In this document: in pieces, positions 45,638 to 54,200 of the stretch | Position numbering within the stretch: position 1 is the first letter of the stretch | Layout of the letters: each line of letters begins with the position of its first letter | Assembly (NCBI GenBank): GCA_905214735.1 | Contig: CAJMNI010000005.1 | Location: 1 to 64,000, forward strand | DNA: 64,000 bases | Direction: 5' to 3' | From: an uncultured bacterium | Lineage (GTDB): Bacteria; Bacteroidota; Bacteroidia; Bacteroidales; Muribaculaceae | Notes under the pieces: generated by a model | What the model saw: only the letters and a program-made list of their open reading frames with translations | Database searches by the model: none | Told to the model about the DNA's origin: nothing | Made by a program: the position numbers and the translations under genes

Positions 45638-46113
45638 TACTATCCTGAGTTTCGAACCATTTATTGTTAGTCTTTTTCCTCGCCTTAACTTTTTCGCCAT
45701 TCACAATATATTCTTTACCGGTCTGCTCTAAACGCTCTTTTCCGAAGGAGAGAAGATAATTTTTCACGGCAGGATAGAGCTCAATATCATAGTTTCGGGA
45801 TGGAAATGTAGCTATTAGATACAATCCTGCCCAGTCGTAGTCATAACGTTTTATATCACGGCCGCGGAGAATGGGTCGGATTAATTCAGCTGTTCTGGTG
45901 CGTTCTTCTTCATCAGCACACTTACCGAGTATTTCGTTGCGCTTTGCTTCATCGATGATAAACGCATCATTACAACCAGTCTTGATACCGTAGTTGATTT
46001 GAATATTCCAGTCTTTTAAGGGGGTACCAACGGCCTCAATCTTTCTTTTTATGCTCATCTCTATTGGTGATAATATCACCCATGAGTCTGAACTATCAAA
46101 AGAGCACAAAACT
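45388..46113. other. Invertible segment (726 bases) between the crossover repeats
   Basis: The segment holds the current 3' end of the methyltransferase (plus strand) and the alternative recognition cassette (minus strand), arranged tail to tail. The two cassettes share about 78% of their amino acids over 88 aligned residues, with the changes concentrated in short clusters. Recombination at the flanking repeats would swap which cassette is joined to the methyltransferase, in frame, because both repeats begin at the second base of a codon. Confidence 0.78.
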
Positions 46114-46139
46114 CCATTTTGCCGCACGAAATCGCTCAT
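45618..46139 (-). CDS. Inverted alternative target-recognition cassette
   Basis: This frame of 173 codons starts SDFVRQNGVLCSF and aligns throughout with the present C-terminus of the methyltransferase (SDFVRQNGRVCDF...TAELIRP). It then continues into ILRGRDIKRYDYDWAGLYLIATF and NNKWFETQDSISYW, the next part of a TaqI-like recognition domain. It ends abruptly at WVG, short of a complete domain. Its ATG overlaps the stop codon of the invertase gene (ATGA), so a free fragment might be translated, but I interpret it mainly as a silent cassette. The 3' ends of the two cassettes overlap by 20 bases. Confidence 0.78.
   Translation of the reverse strand: MSDFVRQNGVLCSFDSSDSWVILSPIEMSIKRKIEAVGTPLKDWNIQINYGIKTGCNDAFIIDEAKRNEILGKCADEEERTRTAELIRPILRGRDIKRYDYDWAGLYLIATFPSRNYDIELYPAVKNYLLSFGKERLEQTGKEYIVNGEKVKARKKTNNKWFETQDSISYWVG
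46114..46138 (-). repeat. Right 25-base crossover repeat (IR-R)
   Basis: This is the exact inverted copy of 45363-45387. On the minus strand it begins with the TGA stop codon of the invertase (46138-46136), so inversion leaves the invertase reading frame intact. Confidence 0.88.
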
Positions 46140-46741
46140 TTTTCGGCAATCATTTTAAGATATCGATCGAGTGTATTTCGATCGACCTTACAGATTTTTG
46201 CAACCTGTCGTTTCGAAACTCCGGCTTTCATTAATTCCGTGATAAGTGTTTCTTTGCCGTTGAGCTTGTATTTTTCTGGCGCACTGCGACGACCTTTTGG
46301 TCTCCCGAGTTTGATACCTTCCGCCTTTTTCCGGGCGAGGGCCTCTTTTGTTCGCTGGGATATGAGATTTCGCTCAATTTCTGCGGACAGGCCGAAGGCA
46401 AATGCGAGAACCTTCGATTGAATGTCATCTCCGAGGCGATAATTATCTTTAATGGTCCAGACTTTAGCCTCTTTAGTCATGCAGATATTGAGTATCTCCA
46501 TTATCATAAAGAGATTTCGTCCGAGGCGGGAAAGCTCAGCGCAGATGATAAGATCATCTTTTTTTATGCTTTGGAGCAGGACTCCAAGTTGACGTTTATT
46601 ATAGGATTTTGTGCCAGATATGGTTTCTTCAATCCAACCGTCGATGGTCAGATTCTCACGCTTGCAGAAGTTGTTTATCTCGAAGCGCTGGTTCTCAACA
46701 GTCTGCTTGTCGGAACTAACTCTAATATAACCGTATGTCAT
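46136..46741 (-). CDS. Mpi-family serine DNA invertase
   Basis: This small serine recombinase (201 residues) is very like the Bacteroides master invertase Mpi and the Hin/Gin family. The N-terminal catalytic region is YGYIRVSSDKQTVENQRF with the nucleophile Ser9; ELSRLGRN supplies the conserved arginines, and RTKEALARKKAEGIKLGRPK is the linker helix. The C-terminal helix-turn-helix is GVSKRQVAKICKVDRNTL. The frame is open 12 codons further up to a TTG, but the ATG at 46741 opens the conserved core. Its stop codon is the first codon of the right crossover repeat, and it reads towards the silent cassette. It most likely inverts the methyltransferase cassette; action elsewhere in the genome, as with Mpi, is possible. 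Confidence 0.92.
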   Translation of the reverse strand: MTYGYIRVSSDKQTVENQRFEINNFCKRENLTIDGWIEETISGTKSYNKRQLGVLLQSIKKDDLIICAELSRLGRNLFMIMEILNICMTKEAKVWTIKDNYRLGDDIQSKVLAFAFGLSAEIERNLISQRTKEALARKKAEGIKLGRPKGRRSAPEKYKLNGKETLITELMKAGVSKRQVAKICKVDRNTLDRYLKMIAEK

Positions 46742-46790
46742 TTGATTCTTTCGTTTAAATTTTGTAATTTTACACAAATATATACACGCT

Positions 46791-47432
46791 ATGTCGACGT
46801 TGAAAGAACTTTATATAACAATGGAGAATTTGCGGAAGCTGAATCTTCCAATCGACGACCGCTTGAAAAAGGAAGCAGCCAAACTGGAGGAGGATCTGAT
46901 ACGCAAGGAAATTCTTCCGGTGTTGACTGAGAAGATAGCACCGGCGCTTCATGAGGTGCAGCGCGAACTTGTGCTTGTAGTGGACTATGTCCCCGGCGAA
47001 CCTCTGAAAGTGAGCCTGTCGCGCAAGAGAAAGGTTACCGAGTTGTTTGATGACGCCATCGAAATTAAACCGGATCCTCAAGTTCCGCATAAGAGTTTTG
47101 GCCCTCAGAAGGCGACGAAGCAAGATATCGCTCCGAAAACAGTTCTACGCGTAACAATGCCCGACGGCAGTGTCATTGAGCGAAAATCCGCCAAAGCGAC
47201 TTTTGTTGATGTTATTAAACTTATAGGTGTCAAAAGAGTGCGTCAGCTCGGTTTGAAGTTCTGTAGAGTACCAATTATATCAAATACCCGCGATGACAAA
47301 TACGGTAAAGCGCAGATTGATGTCGGAGACGGCTGGCTTATTCTCACTCACAGTTCGACCGCCGACAAGAAGAAACAGCTCGACAAAATCGCCAAGGAAC
47401 TTGGTCTAAACATCGTAGTGGAAATTATTTGA
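46791..47432 (+). CDS. Restriction-modification-associated protein of unknown function
   Basis: This 213-residue protein has a helical, charged N-terminus (LRKLNLPIDDRLKKEAAKLE). A region follows that resembles the set-up of similar genes next to Eco57I-type methylases in Bacteroides (VQRELVLVVDYVPGEPLKVS). The compact C-terminal domain is VLRVTMPDGSVIERKSAKAT ... LKFCRVPIISNTRDDKYGK ... GWLILTHSS. I recall close relatives in that setting but know of no assigned role; a DNA-binding or RAMA-like accessory domain is only a guess. It is divergent from the invertase gene with about 50 bases between them. It has low GC like the rest of the island. Confidence 0.65.
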   Translation: MSTLKELYITMENLRKLNLPIDDRLKKEAAKLEEDLIRKEILPVLTEKIAPALHEVQRELVLVVDYVPGEPLKVSLSRKRKVTELFDDAIEIKPDPQVPHKSFGPQKATKQDIAPKTVLRVTMPDGSVIERKSAKATFVDVIKLIGVKRVRQLGLKFCRVPIISNTRDDKYGKAQIDVGDGWLILTHSSTADKKKQLDKIAKELGLNIVVEII

Positions 47433-47467
47433 GCTGAGCCTGTGCTTTACTGTTCAACATCGACAGC

Positions 47468-47617
47468 ATGAACGATTACGACGATTTAGATATATACAAC
47501 GGCGAAGCAGTTCACGATATGTGGGTTGATTTCGATAAATATGAAAACGCCGGCGCCCCTGATTCAACGGTGATGATGACGATCTCCTTTTCCAAGATGA
47601 GATACACGGTCCGCTGA
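47468..47617 (+). CDS. Small acidic open frame, 49 codons
   Basis: The frame encodes MNDYDDLDIYNGEAVHDMWV and 29 further residues, and ends with a TGA that overlaps the ATG of the next frame by one base. The first 28 residues look like a genuine protein start. The last 17 read like an out-of-frame continuation, because the other frame there gives DDDDLLFQDEIHGPLM, in phase with the following ATPase fragment. It may be the intact start of a lost gene fused to the remnant, or a tiny coupled gene. Confidence 0.35.
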   Translation: MNDYDDLDIYNGEAVHDMWVDFDKYENAGAPDSTVMMTISFSKMRYTVR

Positions 47618-48282
47618 TGCTGCAGATTGAAAAGGCTCTTGATCTCATCAAAACGAAGTATCTGACCTACATAATCTCTTATGAACAAGAATTTTCACGC
47701 GAAGAAACTCCACAATTCCCAGTTGCAGCACTACGCGAGTCGCTCATGAACGCCGTGGCGCATAAAAATTACGCAGTGGCATCACCCATTCAGATCAGTG
47801 TTTACCGGGACCATATCGTATTCTGGAATCCTGGGCATCTTCCTGAGTCATGGACTATGGATCGACTCTGGGAGAAACATCCGTCAATTCCCTTCAATCC
47901 ATCTATCGCCAATACCATGTTCCGTTGTGGCGACATTGAGAATTGGGGGCGCGGTTATAAGAGAATCCTCAAAGCCGTGAAGGAACAGAAGTTACTCCCT
48001 CCAAAATTGGAGTCGGTTTCAGGGTTGATGGTGACTTATTACACTGATCCTGCAATCCAATTAAATGCAGAGAAATTAAGCGAGAGAGAAATTGCCGTAA
48101 TTGATTTCACTGCCAAGAATGACCGTATCACCAGCAGCGACGTGCAGAATTTGCTTGGAGTCAGCAAGCCAACTGCCAAAAGGATACTTCAAAGCTTAGT
48201 TGACACATGGTTAAGATTGGTCCCTTTAGGGAAATATTCTTACTATGAACTTGTGGTCTATGATATTCTTGCGGCTCACTAA
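47617..48282 (+). pseudogene. 5'-truncated AlbA/HATPase_c_4-type ATP-binding protein
   Basis: The 221 codons match only the C-terminal half of the AlbA_2/HATPase_c_4 family, of which the protein at 386-1963 is a full member. Recognisable parts are the GHKL ATPase piece (FPVAALRESLMNAVAHKNY, VFWNPGHLPESW, GDIENWGRGYKRIL) and a C-terminal winged helix (ITSSDVQNLLGVSKPTAKRI). The AlbA domain is missing. Homology continues 5' of the first ATG in the same frame (FQDEIHGPL) until an in-frame TGA at 47560-47562. I judge it a decayed gene, though a short expressed product is possible. Confidence 0.65.
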
Positions 48283-48387
48283 CGGCTCAAATTATATAGC
48301 TTGAAATGCATTAATTTATTGCAATTCATTGCTATTCGGTTAATTGATGATTGCTATCAATGAACTCTTGCGGCTCACTACGGCTCA
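48268..48387. repeat. Short direct duplication at the right edge of the island
   Basis: CTTGCGGCTCACTA-CGGCTCA occurs at 48268-48289 (at the stop of the ATPase fragment, with one extra A) and again at 48367-48387. It could be a footprint of an insertion or local duplication. From 48388 to 48587 the sequence is AT-rich and I see no gene in it. Confidence 0.55.
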
Positions 48388-48587
48388 TAATTGGTTTACG
48401 AAATATTCTCTTTAGCCAAATAATATGAAGCAGACAAGTATATCAAGAGTTATACATGTTGGAATCATCTGAAAGCAATATGCTCCACCTGTGAATTGAC
48501 AGAAGATTCAACTATTAAGAAAAACTTAATAGTTCAACCGGAAGGTTATGATGCCGGATTGTAATGGGGCTGTAATGGGGCTAAATA

Positions 48588-48619
48588 TTTGCGCGGTTTG
48601 CTGTTATTTATTAATTTTG
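48588..48619 (+). promoter_or_regulatory. Promoter reading into structured element copy 2
   Basis: TTTG (48588-48591), 20 bases, then TAATTTTG (48612-48619). The predicted transcript start (about 48623) falls within a few bases of the left end of the element (48625). Confidence 0.65.
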
Positions 48620-48624
48620 CAGGG

Positions 48625-49063
48625 TAAGACCCCGTGACACAAAAAATGTTAACGCTGGGGTCGCATCCTTGGAGCGGATTTGGTCACTTGCTGAAAGGAG
48701 CATACTTACGTATGTGACTGTAAGCAAGGGGCCAAAGGCGCCCAAGGATGCGAAGCAAAGCAAAATTCTTGCTTCGTCAGCCTCGGTGTTGTGTAAGAAG
48801 GCCTTTATAAATTGTAAATATTAATTTTAATTGATTCACAGAATGTTGAGATTTATGCAAATTATTGCTAAATCAAATTTCTGGCCTCGGCCGCATTCCG
48901 GCGCTTTTCGCCGAGAGTTGCGATGCGAGTTGTTTTCAGAGGAACTCGCGAGCCCTTCGGGGTTCGTCGGTCACAGACATTAGTCTGCGCCCTCCTCAGC
49001 TCGCGAAAATCGCTCGAAATGCGGCCGCCCCAGCGTTAACATTTTTTGTGTCACGGGGTCTAA
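48625..49063 (+). repeat. Structured palindromic element, copy 2 (439 bases)
   Basis: It has the same layout and orientation as copy 1 at 14900-15297. The outer inverted repeats of about 35 bases start at 48625 and end at 49063. Arm 1 is nearly identical to copy 1, and arm 2 is longer by two extra hairpins (GCGAGTT/AACTCGC and GAGCCC/GGGTTC), ending in CAGAC-atta-GTCTG. The outer arms differ from copy 1 at three positions, each matched by a change on the opposite arm: CCCCGTGACAC (48630-48640) with GTGTCACGGGG (49048-49058). No coding frame of note is present. Confidence 0.85.
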
Positions 49064-49181
49064 GATTTGAGCGCTTCGATCTCCGACTTTGCTCCGCTTT
49101 ATGCGGAACTGCTGCTAGCTGCGGCCGGGAATGCCGGGGCGCCAAGGATTTCTAACATATCATATCATCTAAACGGATGCC

Positions 49182-50381
49182 ATGAACATCAAGCAGATTG
49201 TTGCCGGGATATATTACGCCGGCGTCAACGACCGGGTGACTTCGCTTTTCGAAGGCCTCTGGCCGATTCCCAAAGGAGTGAGCTATAACTCTTATATTGT
49301 CGCAGGAAGCGAGAAAACAGCTCTGATCGATACGGTGCGCATCGACACGGTGCGCGACTTTTTCAACAATATCAAGGGACTGATAGGCGACCGCAAGATC
49401 GACTATCTGGTCGTCAACCACATGGAGCCCGACCACAGCGGTTCGATTCCCGAGATTGTCCGCGCATATCCGGAGCTGAAGATTATCGGCAATGCCCAGA
49501 CTGTCGGCATGATCAAGGGTTTCTATCATATCGACGACCCCGACCGTTTCCTCACAATCAAAGATGGGGAAGAGGTGTCGCTCGGCGACATGACCCTCCG
49601 TTTCTATCTGACGCCGATGGTGCATTGGCCTGAAACGATGATGACCTACGTGCCGGAGCGGAAAACTCTTTTCTCAGGCGACGCCTTCGGATGCTTCGGC
49701 GCCCTCAGCGGGGCAGTGGTCGATACGGAGATGACAACCGACCTCTATTTCCCCGAGATGCACCGTTATTACGCCAACATCGTCGGGAAATATGGCATGC
49801 ACGTGCAGCGAGCCCTCAAGAAGCTTGCCGGCGTGGAATTCGATTATATCTGCTCGACCCACGGCCCGGTGTGGCACGACCGTATCGCCGAAGTCGTGGC
49901 CGTCTACGACCGCCTGTCGAAATATGAACCGGAAGCGGGAGTCACCATCATCTACGGATCGATGTATGGCAACACGGCCGAGGCGGCCGAGGAGATTGCC
50001 TGCGGCCTTGCCGAGGCCGGAGTGCGCAACATCCGCATCCACGACGCTTCTCACAGCACGATGAGCGACATGATCAGCGACGCTTTCCGCTATGAGGGTC
50101 TCGTGATCGGAAGCGCCACATATTCGATGACTATCTTCCCGCCCGTGGCCCAGCTGATGCAGGCGATGGAGACGCGTGAGATCCGCAACAAGCAGTTCGC
50201 ATGGTTCGGCAATTTCACATGGGCTCCGAAAGTTGTCGGCCCGGCCATGGAGGCATTTGCCGAGAAGCTTAAGCTTCCCGTTGTCGGATCAGTAGCGGTG
50301 AAGCAGAGTCTCGACGACGATAGCCGCCGTCAGGCCCGCGAACTCGGCCATGCCATAGCCGCCGCCCTCACGCTAAAATAA
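49182..50381 (+). CDS. Flavodiiron protein (FprA family A-type flavoprotein)
   Basis: Flavodiiron proteins reduce O2 to water or NO to N2O and protect anaerobes from oxidative or nitrosative stress. The 399-residue protein has the N-terminal metallo-beta-lactamase-fold diiron site (NHMEPDHSGS with H80, E82, D84, H85; later ligand regions MVHWPETM, GDAFGCFGAL and CSTHGPVWH). A C-terminal flavodoxin domain binds FMN (TIIYGSMYGNTAEAAEEIA). No rubredoxin or flavin-reductase domain is fused. Its leader carries structured element copy 2 and would be about 560 bases long. Confidence 0.95.
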   Translation: MNIKQIVAGIYYAGVNDRVTSLFEGLWPIPKGVSYNSYIVAGSEKTALIDTVRIDTVRDFFNNIKGLIGDRKIDYLVVNHMEPDHSGSIPEIVRAYPELKIIGNAQTVGMIKGFYHIDDPDRFLTIKDGEEVSLGDMTLRFYLTPMVHWPETMMTYVPERKTLFSGDAFGCFGALSGAVVDTEMTTDLYFPEMHRYYANIVGKYGMHVQRALKKLAGVEFDYICSTHGPVWHDRIAEVVAVYDRLSKYEPEAGVTIIYGSMYGNTAEAAEEIACGLAEAGVRNIRIHDASHSTMSDMISDAFRYEGLVIGSATYSMTIFPPVAQLMQAMETREIRNKQFAWFGNFTWAPKVVGPAMEAFAEKLKLPVVGSVAVKQSLDDDSRRQARELGHAIAAALTLK

Positions 50382-50395
50382 GAATTACCCTATAG

Positions 50396-50441
50396 TGGAG
50401 ATTCCGTGGTCTTAATGCCTCGGAGTCTCCATGATTTTTTT
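50396..50441 (+). terminator. Terminator after the flavodiiron gene
   Basis: A 14-base-pair stem with two imperfect pairs (50396-50409 with 50418-50431) is followed by TGATTTTTTT. It ends the transcript 25 bases before the dedA start. Confidence 0.75.
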
Positions 50442-50465
50442 AACCGCACACATTTAAACAAGACA

Positions 50466-51146
50466 ATGCTCGATTTAATCCCGCTGGCGATCTTTGACGC
50501 CCAGGCATTTTTCGATTGGTTTATCAACAACGCGAGCTATATTTTCGTGTTTCTCTTCATGACCATCGAAAGTTCGTTTATTCCGTTTCCGTCTGAAGTA
50601 GTGGTTCCCCCGGCCGCCTACCTCGCCTGCACCAACACCGGAGTGGGCGCCGACATGAACATCTATGTCGTGATCTTGGTCGCGACCCTCGGAGCCTTGG
50701 CCGGAGCTTTCATTAACTATTATCTTTCGGTGTGGGTGGGACGTCCCGTAGTCTATCGTTTCGCCGACAGCAAGATCGGGCATGCCTGCCTGATCGACAG
50801 GGCAAAGGTTGACAAAGCCGAAGCTTACTTCGACAAGCATGGCGCCATCTCCACGTTTGTCGGTCGATTGATCCCGGCCATCCGTCAGCTGATTTCCATC
50901 CCGGCCGGACTGGCGCGGATGAACGTCGGCCAGTTCGCGATATTCACATTCCTCGGCGCGCTCGTATGGAACAGCGTCCTCGCCGGACTCGGCTACTGGC
51001 TTTCCACCTTCGTGAAACCGGCCGACCTTTTCGACACCATCGAGAAATACAACGGTTATCTCACATGGATCGGCTTCGGCATCCTGCTGATCTGCGTGGC
51101 GTTTATACTCTACAATGCCTTCCGCCGCCGTTCCGCCGAGAAGTAA
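50466..51146 (+). CDS. DedA-family membrane protein
   Basis: This inner-membrane protein of the DedA/VTT family is linked in other bacteria to lipid-carrier flipping and membrane homeostasis. The 226 residues contain four to five membrane segments and the family motifs: ESSFIPFPSEVVVPPAAYLA near 33-52, GALAGAFINYYLSVWVG near 76-92, and FVGRLIPAIRQLISIPAGLA near 131-150. An open frame extends 20 codons upstream into the terminator hairpin. The ATG at 50466 is preferred because it lies after the hairpin and opens the hydrophobic N-terminus. Confidence 0.92.
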   Translation: MLDLIPLAIFDAQAFFDWFINNASYIFVFLFMTIESSFIPFPSEVVVPPAAYLACTNTGVGADMNIYVVILVATLGALAGAFINYYLSVWVGRPVVYRFADSKIGHACLIDRAKVDKAEAYFDKHGAISTFVGRLIPAIRQLISIPAGLARMNVGQFAIFTFLGALVWNSVLAGLGYWLSTFVKPADLFDTIEKYNGYLTWIGFGILLICVAFILYNAFRRRSAEK

Positions 51147-51180
51147 CCTGAGACAAAAAAGTTAGGAGGAAGCCTACAGA

Positions 51181-51218
51181 AAGAGGGCGTATCATAATCG
51201 ATTATGATACGCCCTCTT
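51181..51218. terminator. 38-base perfect palindrome, bidirectional terminator
   Basis: All 38 bases from 51181 to 51218 are self-complementary about the centre TCGA. The stem carries AAGAGGGCG / CGCCCTCTT at its base, and a TATTATG follows. It lies between the convergent dedA and the large secreted-protein gene. Confidence 0.8.
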
Positions 51219-51248
51219 ATTATGTCGGATTCGGGAAATCCGGATCGC

Positions 51249-54200
51249 TTAGCGGGTCACTACAATCTTTCGTCCGGCGCGGATGTAGACTCCTGCGGGG
51301 AGCTCGCGGACATCGGCTGTCGTGGCATCCTTCTTCACGCATATTCCCTGGAGGTTGAACACATCGGCCACTTCGTCGGCTTCAACCATGCTGTCGAGTC
51401 CGCTCTCTCCGATCCTGATGCTGAAGATATTGCTCAGGCCTGAGCTGCGTCCGTCGGCATAGCGGGCTGCGATCTGATAGTTGTAGGAGCCTTCGGCAAG
51501 GGCGTTGTCGGTGAAGCTTGTGGCAGAGGCCGGGAGCAGCGCGATGCTTGTGCCGTCGCGGAAGATCTCGTAGCCATCGAGTTCGACCGGACATTCGCTG
51601 CGTCGGGAGATAAACCGGAGGTCGTCGATCATAAGGACAAATCCATCTTCGGAAATGCAGTGGATGGCGAAATATTTCGCGTTGGCCGGAAGCTGAATCT
51701 CATGCAGAGTCCAGTTCTGGTCGGTGGTCACTGCCGAACCGATCGCCTTGAAGTCGACCACGTCTTTGCCGCCTTCCGAATACATCACCTCAAACTTGTC
51801 GAGCCCCTGCATGTAGTCGCCCGACTTTGCCCAGAAGGAGATAGTCTGGCCGCCGAACACTTCGGGCGAGATAAACCAGTCGTCGTTGGTGGCGGAGACG
51901 GCTTCCGTGCCATCTTCGGTGAGCTTGTAGCCCTGGAAGCAGACGAGCACTTTATTTCCGGTGCGGGGATCGAACGAATCGTAGGGGAAGAGCGAGGAGG
52001 CATAGTCGGTGACTCCGAGTTCAACAGGATTGAACACCATGAATGCCTGCGGATCGTTGGCGTTGTCGAAATAAACGCCCTGGAACCCCCAGGTGTTGTT
52101 CTGGTCGCCGTCGACGAGGGTATAGTCGCCGAAGTTTTCGATTTCGTAGCAGACATGCTCTTCGAAGGAGTCGTCGACGCGCAGGGCGTCGGGCTTGTCC
52201 CAGAAGAGAGTCACATTGTTTTCGTCGGCCTGGCCGCGGAGTTCCTTCACTTCCGAGAGCGACGGAAGCTCGACCACGGTGCTGACGGGGTCGGAGATAT
52301 TGTTGGCGGCCACTTCGTCGTCGGCCCAGTCGATGCGGGCGGTGATGGAGTGGGTCTTTCCGCCCTGGTCGGCGGGATATTCCAGGCTGAAGCGGAAGGT
52401 GGCGAAGTCGTTGGGCTCGATGTCGACACCCTGGAGGCTTTCGACCACTTGGCCGTTGTCCAACAGGCTCACCGTATAGGCCGATCCGGCAGCCTTTTCA
52501 GCGCCGCGATTGGCTACGGTAGCCTTGTAGGAGCCGTTTTTGCCTGCTTCAACACGACCGTTGCCGCTGAAGGAATAGATCGCGAGATCGTTGGAGATGA
52601 CGTTGGTCACGGCAAGATGGTCTACATAGATGTTCTGCTCGCAGGCGGTGATTCCGTGGAGGGCGATCATGATCCAGGGCTGCGACTTGTAGTCGTCGAG
52701 GCGGTAGGTGTATTTCAGCCATCCGGTGCCGAGATCGTCAACATAAATGGCGTCGCCGAGAGCCTCGCGCGTCCCGTCGGGGAGCACGACTTCCGGAATC
52801 ATGCGGTCGAGGAAAGGTTCTCCCCACGCATCGTGTTCCTGAGTATAGTTGTGATAGAAATAGAAAGTCAGAGCCGGAGACTTGATCGATGAGATATCGA
52901 GTTTGGGCGACTGGAGCAGGCCTTCGTCGCCATTGTAGCCGTCAGTGCTGTAGACAGCCATTCCGCCGTCGTCGTCGACCGGAACGCATTGCGGAGCAGA
53001 TCCTGACGCGGCAACTCCCCAGCACTGCGTTTTCCCTTTCAGTTTATAGAGCACCCAGGGAGTGGAATGAACCGAAACGTCGGCGAAGTCTTCGCTGAAC
53101 TCGCCCTGATAAGGATCGCCAAACACGATATTTTCCGTTGCCACAGCTTCGCCGCTGCCGGCAGGGCTGGAGGGCACGACAACATATGCAACGAGATGCT
53201 GGTTGATATGACCGTCGAGCTGGGTGTCGGTGAAAGATGTCCCTTTGACAGCATTTCCGATGAGCTGGAGGTCATCTTCATAGCGGTAGATGGAATATGT
53301 CAGGTCATCGGAGTTGATATATCCGCCGTTGACACCCTTCGAGGGGGCTGTCCAAGTCACGACAGGCTGTCCCGAGGCGTCGGAAACGGAAGCGTCGGTC
53401 ACGGGGCCGGGAACGTCCCAGCCGACATAAACGCGGGCCTCGGCCTTATGGCCGGCTTTGCCGCCGGCCGTGGCCACGACGCGATATTCCATCCATCCCG
53501 AGACTCCCTTCTCGGTCCAGGAGAGAGCCTCGCCCGGAGCCGGAGCCGGAGCCTCAAATGTTTTCACGGGATCGGTGGCGTTGCCGTGGAAGATTTCGAT
53601 CTTGTCGAGCGAGGCGAGAGTTTCTCCGCCTACTGTAGCCGAAGGAGCCGTGAAGCTGATGGTGGCGGCTTCGGCGCCGTCGGCTGCGGCTGTGGCCGCG
53701 AGGTCGGTCACGGCTGCGGGAGCGTCGTCGTCGGGAACGGCGTCAACCATGATGTCGCTTACAAAAGCATACCAGCGCTTCTTGGGCGAAGTGATGTGGA
53801 AGCCGATGAAGTAGCTTCCGTTTTCCTCGGCGGTGAAGTCCTGAGTATAGACGATATGCTCTGTATGCTTGTATCCTTTCGCGGGGATGATGCTCTTCTG
53901 GGCCTCGATCGTGTTGCGGGGACCGGCTGTGACTTCGATCATCTCCTCGTTGCCGCGTGTCCAGAGAGTAAAGGTCAGACGGTATCTCTTTCCCTTTTCC
54001 ACGCCCACGGGGGGAGTGATCAGCCAGTCGTCGGCATCGTGCTCCGGATGGTAGCCATAGACGGCGCAGTCGCCGTCGTCTTCGGCGTATTTGAAGTTTT
54101 TGCCGAGCATCCATCCGCCCCATTTGTAATCTTCTTCCCAGTCATTGTTGGCATCGATCACTGTGAAAAGATCGAATTCCTCCTGGCTGGAAAGCGAGAA

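Noticed and set aside
46742..46777. TTG start 12 codons upstream of the invertase ATG
   Set aside because: The Mpi/Hin family begins immediately at YGYIRVS; the ATG at 46741 gives this N-terminus.
51181..51218. 38-base palindrome as a recombination or origin site
   Set aside because: It lies exactly between two convergent genes a short distance from both stops, so a bidirectional terminator explains it.
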